Shown: in pieces, positions 1 through 10,026 of the stretch
Numbering within the stretch: the stretch's first letter is position 1
Layout of the letters: the number at the start of each line of letters is the position of its first letter
Assembly (NCBI GenBank): GCA_024704765.1
Contig: JAKMXF010000111.1
Location: 1,132,619 to 1,196,618 of the forward strand
From: Oopsacas minuta
Lineage: Eukaryota > Porifera > Hexactinellida > Lyssacinosida > Leucopsacidae
DNA length: 64,000 nucleotides
Direction of reading: 5' to 3'
Program-made: the position numbers and the translations under genes
Notes under the pieces: model-generated
What the model was told of the DNA's origin: nothing
The model's input: the letters and a program-made list of their open reading frames with translations, nothing else
Database searches by the model: none

Positions 1-93
1 AAACCTGCCAGAATTACAGTACGTAATAACAAAGTGAGATTGATACAGATAAATATTACAGATATTTGGTACGAACAAGCAGGGATAATCTGA

Positions 94-3000
94 CTACACC
101 AGCTTATCAGTCATCTGAATAAAGAGAGGAACACCTAACCCTGTGACAGGATCCCAGCCCTCTCTGGCAGAGAATGCTGTCCCGAAACAACCTGTATTAT
201 GTCCTACTCGTATATCTCTGAATACATCAGAGTGTTTGTAGAGGAGGGGATTAAGGAATCCGAACTGTTTAGTACCTTTCATAACACGCTTGTCATTAAG
301 AAGTGAGAATATGCCTGCAATAGTAACCGTAGCAGCACTTGTACTGAACACTCTGTATTCCCAATCTCCATTTACTCTCACTACAAAGTTATCCCCGAGT
401 GCTGACACGTCTGGGAATCCTCTCCCTCTGGAATTGAAGTAATCCTCATTAGGAAGAGTCCCATGCTTCAGATAGCGAGATACAGCATCTTGTTGGTAAG
501 AGGGCGATCTGAACCGGTCAGAGAATCCACCTATTATAATAATAAAACATATACAGTGGAGTCTCCGAATAACGAACATGTTAGGGACATGGAATCTGTC
601 TGTTGTAGGGGGTTGTCCGCTCCTCGGAGTGTCCGTTTTGGAAGATTCCACTGTATTTCTTATTAATTAGGCTATAATAAGATACTCACCTCCACTAATA
701 TAGAATGCTCTTTCAGTATGTTGTTGTATCTGTGTAGCTCCAACAGAAGTGACGTATGGGCTAGAAGCAGGGAAGTAAGGAGAAAACTTACTTCTCTGAC
801 AACCAGCTCCGTAATCTCCACTAGTCATGATTAAGGATACTCCACGCAATCCCATCTACAATTCGAGATCATATCATATATGCAATATAATGTTAATATT
901 ATTACTAATCTACCTTCATGAATTCCTGGTTTATTCTATCCAAATACTCCTCAGAGAATAGAGCCTCCTGCTCTGAGTATCCACACGAGAAGAGGAGAGG
1001 GAGGTCTTTGTTATCCATACTGCTAGCGTTAACTATCCAGGATAGAAATGGTTCTATATTGTGCCATTTTCCTTCAGTTAACCACACCCAAGTAGGGATA
1101 TTGTTACCTGAAATAAAATTATAATTTAGGTCCTAGGAAATCGTAGCTTGGCTATAGGAGACGGTCAGGTTGGTCAGGTTTCAACCAGATCAACATTTGG
1201 TGGAATCTTTCAGCATTTTAATGTCAGAATTATTACATTTCACTATATGATTCGTGGGAAATGAAATCTAGTACTTATATACCAATGCAAGAATATTGTG
1301 TGACTAGTTTTCAAAAGATAAATCTTTCTCCATACGTGTTCCCTAATTAACTAAATATTCAATTATTGTCTTCAATTACGTAATTAGAATATAAAACTAT
1401 TGGAATAAAACTCAACGATACATAGCCGTAAATAATGTAAACCAAATGTGGTAGACTACAGGAGGGGGTTGAGATGAAAAGTTCCAATAAATTAATTTGT
1501 AACATAGAAATTTGATATAAATAACCTACAGAGCCTACAATTAGTCCCTAAACTCTATGTTACAATATTCTATAAATTGGCAAATAACTTGAGAATCCAA
1601 AATGAGCAAATCCAAAGGAACATGTTTTTCCGATTACTACTCAGATGCTAAACAAGTAAGACAGTACGTAAATGAAAGAATTGAAACTTTGAAACAACTT
1701 TTAGATGAAAGGAGACTGCAGTTAAACATTGAATTAGACAATATTGAGTTAGAAAAAATTCAAAACGATGAGAAGAATAAAGAGTTAACTAAAAAGTGTA
1801 TTGAATATGAGAGTCTCACTATAACAATATTTGGGAAAGAAGACGGCAAATTAGCATCTATCAAATCTAAGATAACTACACTTGAAAAGGAAATGTTACG
1901 GAAAAAGATATTCCTACAATGGAAGGATGATACACTAGTGAATAATTTTGAATGTTTGGGAGTTGTTGCATACGAATCCAATGACATCTACGTAACTGTT
2001 GAGAAACAATTCAAAGAAGAAATGGCCTCAAAAGCTGAAAAAGTAAAGGGAAATAAAACCTTAAAACAGGATGACGTAGCAGATATGCCGAAAGAGAGTT
2101 ACATTATTGAAACTGCAACCAAAGAACGTCCTCCTATAGCCAAGAAACCAACAATAATATATGAACCTGGGAAAAACATCTACAAAAATAAAGCTGAAAT
2201 TACCGATCCATCCATGTTAACTGAAACATTATATGAGAACTTAAGTGTTAAACAACCAGTGGAGCACGAATACTTCTTCTTAACAAATGAGGGAGTGAAA
2301 GGAGAAAAAGCGGCATTATATGAAATAATAGACGAAGATGATGACACCAAACTTGAATCACAGGATCAAGGAGAAGGGTCATTTTATGAAATAATTGATG
2401 AGGAAGGTCACACCAAACTTGAATCTCAAGATGAAACCCACAGAGCTGTTAAATCCCTTGACGAACAAACGAGCATAGATACTAATGAACAAGATGATGA
2501 TTTATATTACGAGTCATTTGAAGAGTATAGTAACTCGGATATACTAACTACCAGTACTGTACGCAGTAGATACAAGGAGAATTGTGCATGGTACGACGAT
2601 TCTATAAAATTAAGGTTTGAAAGGTCAAGTCCATTAGAAGGATATACGCTGTATAACCCAGAAGCAGGAAAAATACGATCAGGAAGTGGTGGAGGTAGCA
2701 GGACTCTTCCACAAACGAAAAAGATAAGCAATAGTTTGAATCTGGTTCCGTTTGATGATGATAATGGTGAACAGGAATACCAAGTTATTAATGAAAGTAG
2801 ACTAGTAAATAAACTCGAGAACACAGGGGGTTTTCCAGAGATAAAAACTTTGAAACATGCGAAATCAACACCATCAATAAACAAACTAACCAAAAAGAGA
2901 ATATATGATTTGCCGATTATGGAATGGGGAGACCAAGGAATGGGGATAGGTCGACTACATAAGCCTAAAGCAGTGTGTGTATCTGAGAAGGGAAATATCT

Positions 3001-5617
3001 TCGTGGTAGAGAAAGGAAATAGTCGTGTGCAAGTATTTACCCGTAATGGAACGCATCTATATATGTTTAGTGATAATGTAATGCTGGAACCAAATGGAAT
3101 TTGGGTATCAAATCAATTCGTGTATATAACTCTACCAAATCAAAACACTATACAAATGTTTACACTACAAGGAGGATTTGTAAAAAAGAAGTCAAAAGAA
3201 GGGAAAGAGGAAGGCAGATTCAAATTACCATGTGGAATAAGTGGAGATAGTACCAGAAGAAAGATTTACATATGTGATACAGGAAATAACAGGATACAAA
3301 TATTCGATACTGATCTTCATTTCATTAAAGTTTTGAATACAAAAACACCTTTATATCGTCCTTTAGATATCAAACTTACAAGCAGTGGCACCATGATTAT
3401 TGTACTAGATCGTTCTGCCACATGCATTCACATGTTCAAATGCTCTGGAGAGATAATAAAGGAGATTATTGAAATACAATCTTTTCCTAAGCTAATTAAT
3501 CCGCTTTACTTTACAATAGATACAAAAGGCAATATCCTGTTGTCTGACTACTCGAGTAATTGTATTCATGTATTCACGGAAGAAGGAGAGCTCGTTTGGA
3601 GTCTAGGAGAAGCTGGTAGAGGAAAACCATTCATTGAACCGCGGGGTATAGCTATTGATGCAAAGGGGAGACTTATTACTGTTTGTAACAAAAAGAAAGC
3701 TCAGTTGCAGATATTCGAAATATAATAATATATCAACTTTATATATTTATTTTGGAAAAACGATGTATTCGTGATGGATTTTCGTAGTACAATGTTTGTA
3801 ACATATGTTGTAGAGAAAAATATAACTACAGTAGAACCTCGTTAATAAGTATCAAGGGACCGTCGAGATTTGTACTCCTTATCCGGAGTATGTATTAACC
3901 GGAGTAAAAACAATTGAATATCCATTGTACTGACTAAAATTGTGTAAAATTGTGTTCGTCTTAACCGGAAATTCGTATTAATTGTGTTCGTATTAACGAA
4001 GTTTCACTGTAGATGGGAATAACAAGCTTGAATTAATCAGTGGAAGTATTCGTCGATTACAAAATTCACATATACATTGTAGTATAATAACTGCTCATGG
4101 ATTCAATTAATTAGAACAAAGACGGATTAAACACATATTAATTAATGAAAAGGCAAATTTAATGCGTCAATTATATGTTTATCTCCTCAACTAACTCTAG
4201 TATATGAAATTATTCAGAAGCCTTGTCAGCACGTTCATATCATGTCATACAAGTTAATTAGGAATTGACTATTATAATACATTATTACCCTTCATTGGTA
4301 TTGAATGAAATTGCTGTTTATTGCTAATAATTATTCTTAAATCAGATTTTCGCTCTCATATATCCGAAACCCCGATAATTATGACAAATTTGGTCTCAAT
4401 AGTCACGTCACTTCGTTTTATGCAAGTTCTATATTTGGAGTAAAATTTCGGTGTTTGTATTAGCGATCTACGTATAATTGTATTCACGGAAATTTCATAA
4501 ATAGATAGAAACTTTACCTAGTGACATTATATACTGTGCATCGAGGTTAGCAGTGAGTCCAGGATTATCAGGAATATTCTGTCCCATAACACCATCTACT
4601 CCATTGTAGTGTGTGAAACCTTTCCCATAGCTATCCATGAAGGCAATTAAATCACCAGGACTGATAGATTCTCCTAGAAACTCTACAATTGCCTAGAATA
4701 ATGAACAAACAAATAAATTGTATGAGAGTAGTATTAGTGTACAATTGTGCTATTAATAGATTAAACACTAACTTGTTTGTTCAAAAACGCCTCTCCTCTC
4801 CCAGTAACATTGTAAAGTTCTCTGATAAATTTGGGTGTAGCGTTAAATGATGATGTACCAAATTCCTCCGTATTAAATAACGAAGGTATCTTAGAGTACA
4901 CATATCTTGAATTGTGAAAATGGTTTATACCACCTAAAATACAAACCCAATAACATTAGATAAATAAGAGAAAATACACTTATAATTACCTATAAAATCA
5001 ATGTGTTGCTTGACATCAGATTCCACCGTACAGGGAGTAGTAGACCTCATAATTTCACCTAACTTCTTATCTTCATTCCTATACACATGTAGTTCTACTT
5101 GGAACAATCGCTCTACTAACTCTATAAGAAATACAACCATAAAATGTTAAATATTTGTTATTAGACGAGTACGAAAATTATATTAGACATTCTTACCAAC
5201 AGTAAGTTCACATAGTAGAAACTCTCGTAGAGGTGTGAAGGAGCAAGAGTTGTTAACATTAACCCCATACCTTTGCAGCCATGATGTAACCATGTATATG
5301 CTGGCGTGTGTAGGAGATACTAGTTCTACGAGTTCGTCTTGCCTTAAGAATTGTCCGTATATAGAAGAAGAAGGGTCACTAACAGACCAGAACAACTGTT
5401 CTAGTTCCCGAGGAGATCTGTGCTTGATAGCAATAACAATTTGAGTCAATTCAATTCGTTCTGCTTTCCTGATTTCAAACCATCTAGTCAGAGTAGAAGC
5501 TGTCAGGTGTGCTATCAGTGGGTTGGACTCCAGCTGTTCCCTCCTGTTAGAAACGACAGGAAGAGATAGAGATGTATTGCAGAGTAGCAGTATCAGTAAT
5601 GTCAGTAGAGATACCAT
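94..5617 (-). CDS. TPP1: Tripeptidyl-peptidase 1 (sedolisin family) homologue, 7 exons
   Basis: Exons read on the minus strand are 5617-5197, 5121-4990, 4933-4773, 4692-4518, 1107-914, 855-690 and 530-94. All junctions are GT-AG and keep frame, giving 561 residues against 563 in human TPP1. TPP1 is a lysosomal serine-carboxyl peptidase made as a proenzyme that removes N-terminal tripeptides. A hydrophobic signal peptide (about 1-18) and a prodomain are visible. The oxyanion Asp lies in SGDYGAGC (Asp375), the nucleophile in STSAA (Ser481, family consensus GTSAS), and the C-terminal calcium-site motif GWDPVTG is present. The catalytic dyad IEASLD of human TPP1 reads LTANLD here: the Asp is kept (289) but the Glu is Thr285. 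The protein may therefore be a weak or inactive enzyme. The fourth intron (1108-4517) is far longer than the others and contains another gene. Family assignment is secure; activity is doubtful. Confidence 0.9.
554..653. mobile_element. 100-bp TA-flanked MITE in a TPP1 intron
   Basis: Inverted ends CAGTGGAGTCTCC and GGAAGATTCCACTG are flanked by TA on both sides, as expected for a non-autonomous Tc1/mariner/pogo-type element. It lies wholly in the last TPP1 intron (531-689). It has no coding capacity. Confidence 0.6.
1602..3725 (+). CDS. NHL-repeat protein with N-terminal coiled coil (TRIM-NHL-like, no RING)
   Basis: This 707-residue protein is not identified to a specific orthologue. Residues about 15-110 are charged, heptad-like coiled coil. 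Residues about 150-430 are acidic and tyrosine-rich, with a tandem pair of near-identical 20-residue units carrying YEIIDE and TKLESQD (about 238-275) plus YENLSV and YESFEEY. The C-terminal 260 residues contain NHL blades (for example KPKAVCVSEKGNIFVVEKGNSRVQVF, seen in parts, and GISGDSTRRKIYICDTGNNRIQIF, also in parts), which would form a beta-propeller. It resembles the back half of TRIM2/3/32/71 proteins, but no RING or B-box is present and the start ATG follows an AT-rich 5' flank. The gene lies inside TPP1 intron 4 on the opposite strand. NHL propellers in TRIM proteins bind RNA or protein; the ligand here is unknown. Confidence 0.8.
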   Translation: MSKSKGTCFSDYYSDAKQVRQYVNERIETLKQLLDERRLQLNIELDNIELEKIQNDEKNKELTKKCIEYESLTITIFGKEDGKLASIKSKITTLEKEMLRKKIFLQWKDDTLVNNFECLGVVAYESNDIYVTVEKQFKEEMASKAEKVKGNKTLKQDDVADMPKESYIIETATKERPPIAKKPTIIYEPGKNIYKNKAEITDPSMLTETLYENLSVKQPVEHEYFFLTNEGVKGEKAALYEIIDEDDDTKLESQDQGEGSFYEIIDEEGHTKLESQDETHRAVKSLDEQTSIDTNEQDDDLYYESFEEYSNSDILTTSTVRSRYKENCAWYDDSIKLRFERSSPLEGYTLYNPEAGKIRSGSGGGSRTLPQTKKISNSLNLVPFDDDNGEQEYQVINESRLVNKLENTGGFPEIKTLKHAKSTPSINKLTKKRIYDLPIMEWGDQGMGIGRLHKPKAVCVSEKGNIFVVEKGNSRVQVFTRNGTHLYMFSDNVMLEPNGIWVSNQFVYITLPNQNTIQMFTLQGGFVKKKSKEGKEEGRFKLPCGISGDSTRRKIYICDTGNNRIQIFDTDLHFIKVLNTKTPLYRPLDIKLTSSGTMIIVLDRSATCIHMFKCSGEIIKEIIEIQSFPKLINPLYFTIDTKGNILLSDYSSNCIHVFTEEGELVWSLGEAGRGKPFIEPRGIAIDAKGRLITVCNKKKAQLQIFEI
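3829..4009. mobile_element. 181-bp TA-flanked MITE (CAGTAGAACCTCGTTAATAA family)
   Basis: Ends CAGTAGAACCTCGTTAATAA and TTCGTATTAACGAAGTTTCACTG are inverted and bounded by TA. A diverged relative occurs at 39101-39247. The ends resemble pogo/Tigger-type termini. It sits just downstream of the NHL gene, still inside the TPP1 intron. Confidence 0.6.
4010..4517. other. Remainder of TPP1 intron 4, no gene seen
   Basis: AT-rich sequence between the MITE and the TPP1 exon boundary. No open frame, RNA gene or clear repeat is visible. The intron's other flank (1108-1601) is likewise empty and must hold the promoter of the nested NHL gene. Confidence 0.5.
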
Positions 5618-6159
5618 CTTGAATTATTCGTAACATAGTGTCTTGTAATGTTTAAATACTAAAGCATTAACCACACCGGACAAAACATAGTTTTGGTGTA
5701 ATTAGAGGAAATTAGCGGATAAGCATTACAAACAGATAATATCTCCATTCATCCATTCTCAAGTGAATTTAGAATAAAGCAACAGGAATTAATCTAATGA
5801 ATATTAATGAGTTTAACCGATTACGGAGTTACGTTCGTAAGAAAAGGAACACTAAAATTTCGTTTGAACCAATTCCCGAACCCAAATCGAGATTTTAGCA
5901 CCTTTGACGTCATAAAATCACACATTTCCCGGCCGTATCCGGTTAACAATTCTAAAGTGAAAACACACATTCAAGTAACGGACATTATCACCTACAATTA
6001 TAAGTCCCAGTAGTACACACAGCAATGCAAAATAGAAATTATATAATTAATATTATGACGTTAAAACCTTAAACTCTATACACAAATGTCATGTCGGATC
6101 GTATTCACAGGAAAAATAGAATGAAATTACTGTAGTTATAACAGTGGTATTAACAACCT
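5618..6159. other. Intergenic, TPP1 promoter side
   Basis: 542 bases between the TPP1 start and the 3' end of the second NHL gene. A 68-codon open stretch at 5807-6013 has no recognisable composition. Nothing else is seen. Confidence 0.5.
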
Positions 6160-6966
6160 TTAAATTACATAACCGCAATATCCATTGATGGGACAAGCTA
6201 CGATTAATTCTCCTTTTGAACTGATGTCAATACTCTTGATAGATTTGAGTACACACTTGCCATAACTACCAGCACAATCAATCGTTTTCAAACAAATACC
6301 TTCTTGGTTGAAAATCATGATACTACCATCCCCTGAGTTTGATATAACAATATTCCCACTATTGTCTAAACACATTCCAACTGGAAGCTTTACCTGACTG
6401 ACGTCACGAGGAAAGCTACAGAGTATACTCTTCTGAATAATCCTATCTTTTATAATATGACAGCAGTACTTACTGCTGTCTAATACAAATATGAAATCAT
6501 CATTGCTTGTTATTCTGCTAGGATAGCTAAGCCAGGTACGACCTATCTGACATTTTTCTGAGTCATCAATCTCTATTACACAGTCAGGCCGCCAGGAGCA
6601 CATATTGAGACCTCCTCTGGAGTCAATGGTGAGATCATGAATAGGCCCAACAACAGAATACGTGCTGATTAAGTCTCCCTCTAGAGTATAGAATGTTATT
6701 TGTTTAGATGTGAAGTTAGAGACGATTACTACATCGCTTTTAGCGTGTATGGCTACTGGGTAGGAGATGCTGTTGGAAACTGTGAAGAGCAGTGTGTGAT
6801 TAGTCATATCACAAACGTAAATGAGAGAGAGAATATCATCCGCAAAGAATACTCTATTAGAGTTGTTATTAACGCTAACATCTCTAAATCTACCTCGCTC
6901 TTGTCTGCGGAAGAATGCCTTTGGAGTTCCATACTCAGAATTAGAAACTGTATCATCAGATGTCAT
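6160..6966 (-). CDS. NHL/beta-propeller protein, 268 aa
   Basis: Unidentified protein made almost entirely of NHL-like blades, for example RDVSVNNNSNRVFFADD, HDLTIDSRGGLNMCSW, GMCLDNSGNIVISNSGDGSI and SIDISSKGELIVACP. About five blades can be traced, close to a complete six-bladed propeller. No RING, B-box or coiled coil is attached. The start is the first ATG after stop codons, but an AG lies two bases upstream of it, so this could be the last exon of a longer gene whose 5' exon I could not find. It lies 0.5 kb from TPP1 and about 2.4 kb from the nested NHL gene, a probable local duplicate family. Confidence 0.6.
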   Translation of the reverse strand: MTSDDTVSNSEYGTPKAFFRRQERGRFRDVSVNNNSNRVFFADDILSLIYVCDMTNHTLLFTVSNSISYPVAIHAKSDVVIVSNFTSKQITFYTLEGDLISTYSVVGPIHDLTIDSRGGLNMCSWRPDCVIEIDDSEKCQIGRTWLSYPSRITSNDDFIFVLDSSKYCCHIIKDRIIQKSILCSFPRDVSQVKLPVGMCLDNSGNIVISNSGDGSIMIFNQEGICLKTIDCAGSYGKCVLKSIKSIDISSKGELIVACPINGYCGYVI

Positions 6967-7348
6967 ACCTAACCACTTACATTATGATTATGGCAAATAC
7001 TCACATAGGATCATAATTAGATTGTAGGTCATAACTATATTACTATTTACATGGTTATCAGTGATGTTATACCAGGGCGTGATTTAAGATACACATGAGA
7101 GGCCTGAATTAGCCGAATTGACCGTTGCCAGTGCAGTAGAAGGAAGTCAAATTGTGGATAGAACGTCTCAGATAGGGCTATGAACTTACCAATCCTAATA
7201 CACGCATAAAAAGGCAGTTTCCACTGTTTGTATCTAGCCTGTAATTATAACTTTATGTTAAGCCTTCGTTCCTGTTAATTTAATAATTCAATGGAGAAAG
7301 TAAAATTAAATCAGATTGTACATAAAATCAGTAGAATTATTTATAAGT
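6967..7348. other. Intergenic, nothing recognised
   Basis: 382 bases between two minus-strand genes. It holds the 5' flank of the NHL protein gene. No open frame, RNA gene or repeat is evident. Confidence 0.5.
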
Positions 7349-8155
7349 TTAATTGTTCCTGAAATATCTCGGAGGTTTGTAATTGGGAGGTTCATCATAG
7401 AGATCTTCGTCATCATAACTAGATCCATATGGAGGGGAATAGCTAATAAGATTTCTAGAACTATCTCCAACACTACCCATTGCATCTCCTATATTCCCCA
7501 GTAGCCCACTCCCTGCATTAACAATAGAACTAGCTAGCCAGTGAAATGCTGTACCGATACCGTTAGCTACCTGTACAGTGACAGGAGCTTCTGTTAACTG
7601 TTCTAAGTTGTATTTTTCCATTTGTAGTGTGTGTATTTTGTAACGGAGCTTTGTGTTTAAATCATCTCTCCAATCTGATTGTTTCTGTAAATGATCAATT
7701 TGAGATTCTAGATTTTGGAGACGTTTCTGATGTAAGAGTACCTGTTGATTAGCATGCTTCAATTGTCCCAATGCCATTATACTCATCAATATGAGTACTG
7801 CGCCTAAGACTATCTGCCAGGTTGTTAGATTATTGAATGGACTTTTCTTAACACCTTTCCCCTTCCCCTTCCCCTGGTCTCCTGTCCCCTTACCCTTACT
7901 CTTCTTTTTCTTGCTTTCATCATCTTCATCCGAATCACTGTCATCACTATCGTCTGAATCTTTTCGCTTCTTTTGCTGTTTGTTTTTACTACTGCCCTTT
8001 TTCTTCTTTTCATCTATTGCTTTGTCCCATTTATCTGGTGAAATCATTGGCATAACGTAGACTGGGCTAGACGGTTGTTGACCTCGTGAATATATTTCTG
8101 AAGAAAGTGGAAATAAATCTGGATTTTCTCCAAATCGGACTCTTCTACCACTCAT
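7349..8155 (-). CDS. Unrecognised single-pass membrane protein with coiled coil and C-terminal PPxY motifs
   Basis: The first ATG in frame gives 268 residues. No family is recognised. In order: an N-terminal region of about 50 residues; a strongly charged Lys/Ser/Asp tract (about 55-110, including DSDDSDDSDSDEDDE and KGKGKGKG); one hydrophobic segment (about 117-137, TWQIVLGAVLILMSIMALG); a heptad-like coiled coil (about 140-187); a Gly/Ala/Ser stretch; and an acidic Tyr/Pro tail containing two PPxY motifs (PPNY and PPRY) in the last 15 residues. There is no signal peptide, so a single-anchor protein is likely. PPxY motifs bind WW domains, notably of NEDD4-type ligases. The charged tract suggests a cytosolic or nuclear-facing N-terminus. 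Function unknown. Confidence 0.65.
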   Translation of the reverse strand: MSGRRVRFGENPDLFPLSSEIYSRGQQPSSPVYVMPMISPDKWDKAIDEKKKKGSSKNKQQKKRKDSDDSDDSDSDEDDESKKKKSKGKGTGDQGKGKGKGVKKSPFNNLTTWQIVLGAVLILMSIMALGQLKHANQQVLLHQKRLQNLESQIDHLQKQSDWRDDLNTKLRYKIHTLQMEKYNLEQLTEAPVTVQVANGIGTAFHWLASSIVNAGSGLLGNIGDAMGSVGDSSRNLISYSPPYGSSYDDEDLYDEPPNYKPPRYFRNN

Positions 8156-9234
8156 CTGTAGAATATATTCTATATACAAATAAATAATGTAGATAATCTA
8201 TGAAATCGATGGAACGTAAAATATAAAGCTTCAGAAATCTGAATAATCATTCAAGTGGTAATATATATCGTTTGCATTCCAAACGGTAGTTGATGTTGCT
8301 TAGTTACTAATGTGGTCGAATTCTCAAATTATAACGGTGAGTCATAGTTGAACGTTACGAACAATTGCAGCCATTCAGGACAATTATATTATGTTACATA
8401 AAAGTTACATAGGAATTCCTGTCTATAGAAATGTTAGATATAATAAGGTTGCATACGTACGATCTCACATTACTCATGTAATCTCCTTATTTGACACCAA
8501 TTACCGTTTAATTAAGTAAATTACTAAATAATAGTAAATAGCTATTGCGACCTAGAGCTCATTAGGTAGGATGGATAGGTAATACAAATCCTATTTCCCT
8601 TCAAAAGATTTTGAGAAAAGTACAGAAGCGTGCGTGTGTAAAAGTTGTTCTTACTGGCCGACTATGGTATGGTCGCCAGTATAGTTAAGACTTAAGTGTA
8701 TTGGGGGGAACGAGGGGAAGGCGCTTCATTATGGATATATTTGGATTATTTAACTATATTTTTCAATTTAGAAATTATAGTTCAATATTTTATGAACAAC
8801 TATTATACTTTTGTATTATCCTATTTTGTGTAAATATCGTTTTCATGTTGGAATGCTTATATTCCTTCAATTTTCAACTTAAAAGTACTAATTATGGTAG
8901 TATCCACTTTTTCACTAGGAATTTTCCACATTTAGTGAAAATACTTGTAAATCTTGTATAGGTTGTAGATGTAGACAAGCCAGGGAAACTAGGACATTAA
9001 AAAGGCGCAAATTTTAGTGGAGGGGCAGTGTTTTGGAGCGTTCCCTTACTTTTATAGTTAGGAATACACCCCTGAGTAACAAAGCGATGAATAATTTGTA
9101 AGAGAGAGCATAGATTTAATAAGTGAGTCGAAGATAAACTCTCCATAATAAAACAGTGTAAGTTGTACGAAAATAGTGTACAGAAGTGAGTTACAAATGA
9201 AAAGAATAAGTGTGCAATTATCTGAATAATCCGA
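8156..9234. other. Intergenic, about 1.1 kb
   Basis: AT-rich. A short imperfect hairpin lies at about 8650-8680 (TACTGGCCGAC pairing with GTCGCCAGTA). An 86-codon open stretch at 8701-8961 is Phe/Tyr/Leu-rich through AT bias and is not supported as a gene. Confidence 0.5.
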
Positions 9235-10026
9235 TCAGGTTTTTAACCAGGGGAAATTCTTGATAGACTCCCTTGACCTATCTCCATAGTCGTATAGTAA
9301 CTCTTCACCAATTTTTAAGTTTCTGGTAGCAATGAAGCATAAATGAATAACATCTCCCTCTACTACTACTCTAGATTTCATATTGAATCTAAGTCTACTG
9401 TGATTTATGAGACGTCCAAATTTACCAGTCTCTTCGGTAGCATCAATACAATATTTTGCCCCCTTATGCTTAAAGTAGTACATGTAACAACCCATCAATA
9501 CGTCCTCTGAGTACTCTGTCTCACGGTATAGTGCTTCTCTGAATGATATGAGAGACCCAATATACTCACAAATATAATCTCCACATTTGAACTCTTGTGT
9601 AGTAAAAATAGCTCTTCCTTTATCAGGGAGTTCACGAATTTCCAGTGCTACTTTCTCATTTACTTGTAACTGTTTGATTAGTTCAGCTATATCAATCTTC
9701 TTCTGTGCAGCTTCAAATATTCTCTTACTTTTGTGAGCAGAGAATTGTGTTAGCAGAGATGTCTGGATTAATTCCTTACTACAATCCTTATGAGAATGGG
9801 ATCTGAGTTTTATGGGAGAACGTAGTTTCACAGAGAATTTGGCAGTCTTACGCCAACAAGAAATAGACTTATTAGCCTCATCTAGTCCATTCTGTGGCTC
9901 TTCACACTTATTATTTAGAGGCTTAGATACGGTATACTCTGTAATAGAAGTGTTTTGTGAGGGCAGTTTAGATCTAGATTTCTTTTGGCCAGTTTTATTA
10001 GTTTTGTGAAAAGCAGACTTCTTCAT
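9235..10026 (-). CDS. KMT5A: Histone H4-Lys20 monomethyltransferase (SET8 / PR-Set7)
   Basis: 263 residues in one exon. The SET domain fills about 115-255: KGRAIFTTQEFKCGDYICEYIG, GCYMYYFKHKGAKYCIDAT, GRLINHSR and GEELLYDYGDRS followed by the C-terminal PWLK. These match the KMT5A signature, including the NHS cofactor-binding turn, the Tyr of YCIDAT and the YDYGDRS end. The enzyme monomethylates nucleosomal H4 Lys20 and acts in chromatin compaction and cell-cycle control. The basic Ser/Lys-rich N-terminus (1-110) is short relative to human KMT5A (352-393 residues by isoform) but typical of invertebrate forms. The ATG at 10026 is the first in frame. Confidence 0.92.
   Translation of the reverse strand: MKKSAFHKTNKTGQKKSRSKLPSQNTSITEYTVSKPLNNKCEEPQNGLDEANKSISCWRKTAKFSVKLRSPIKLRSHSHKDCSKELIQTSLLTQFSAHKSKRIFEAAQKKIDIAELIKQLQVNEKVALEIRELPDKGRAIFTTQEFKCGDYICEYIGSLISFREALYRETEYSEDVLMGCYMYYFKHKGAKYCIDATEETGKFGRLINHSRLRFNMKSRVVVEGDVIHLCFIATRNLKIGEELLYDYGDRSRESIKNFPWLKT

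Noticed and set aside
5807-6013. 68-codon plus-strand frame
   Set aside because: Short, without recognisable sequence and lying in the TPP1 upstream flank.
8701-8961. 86-codon Phe/Tyr-rich frame
   Set aside because: Composition follows the local AT bias and there is no domain or neighbouring support.
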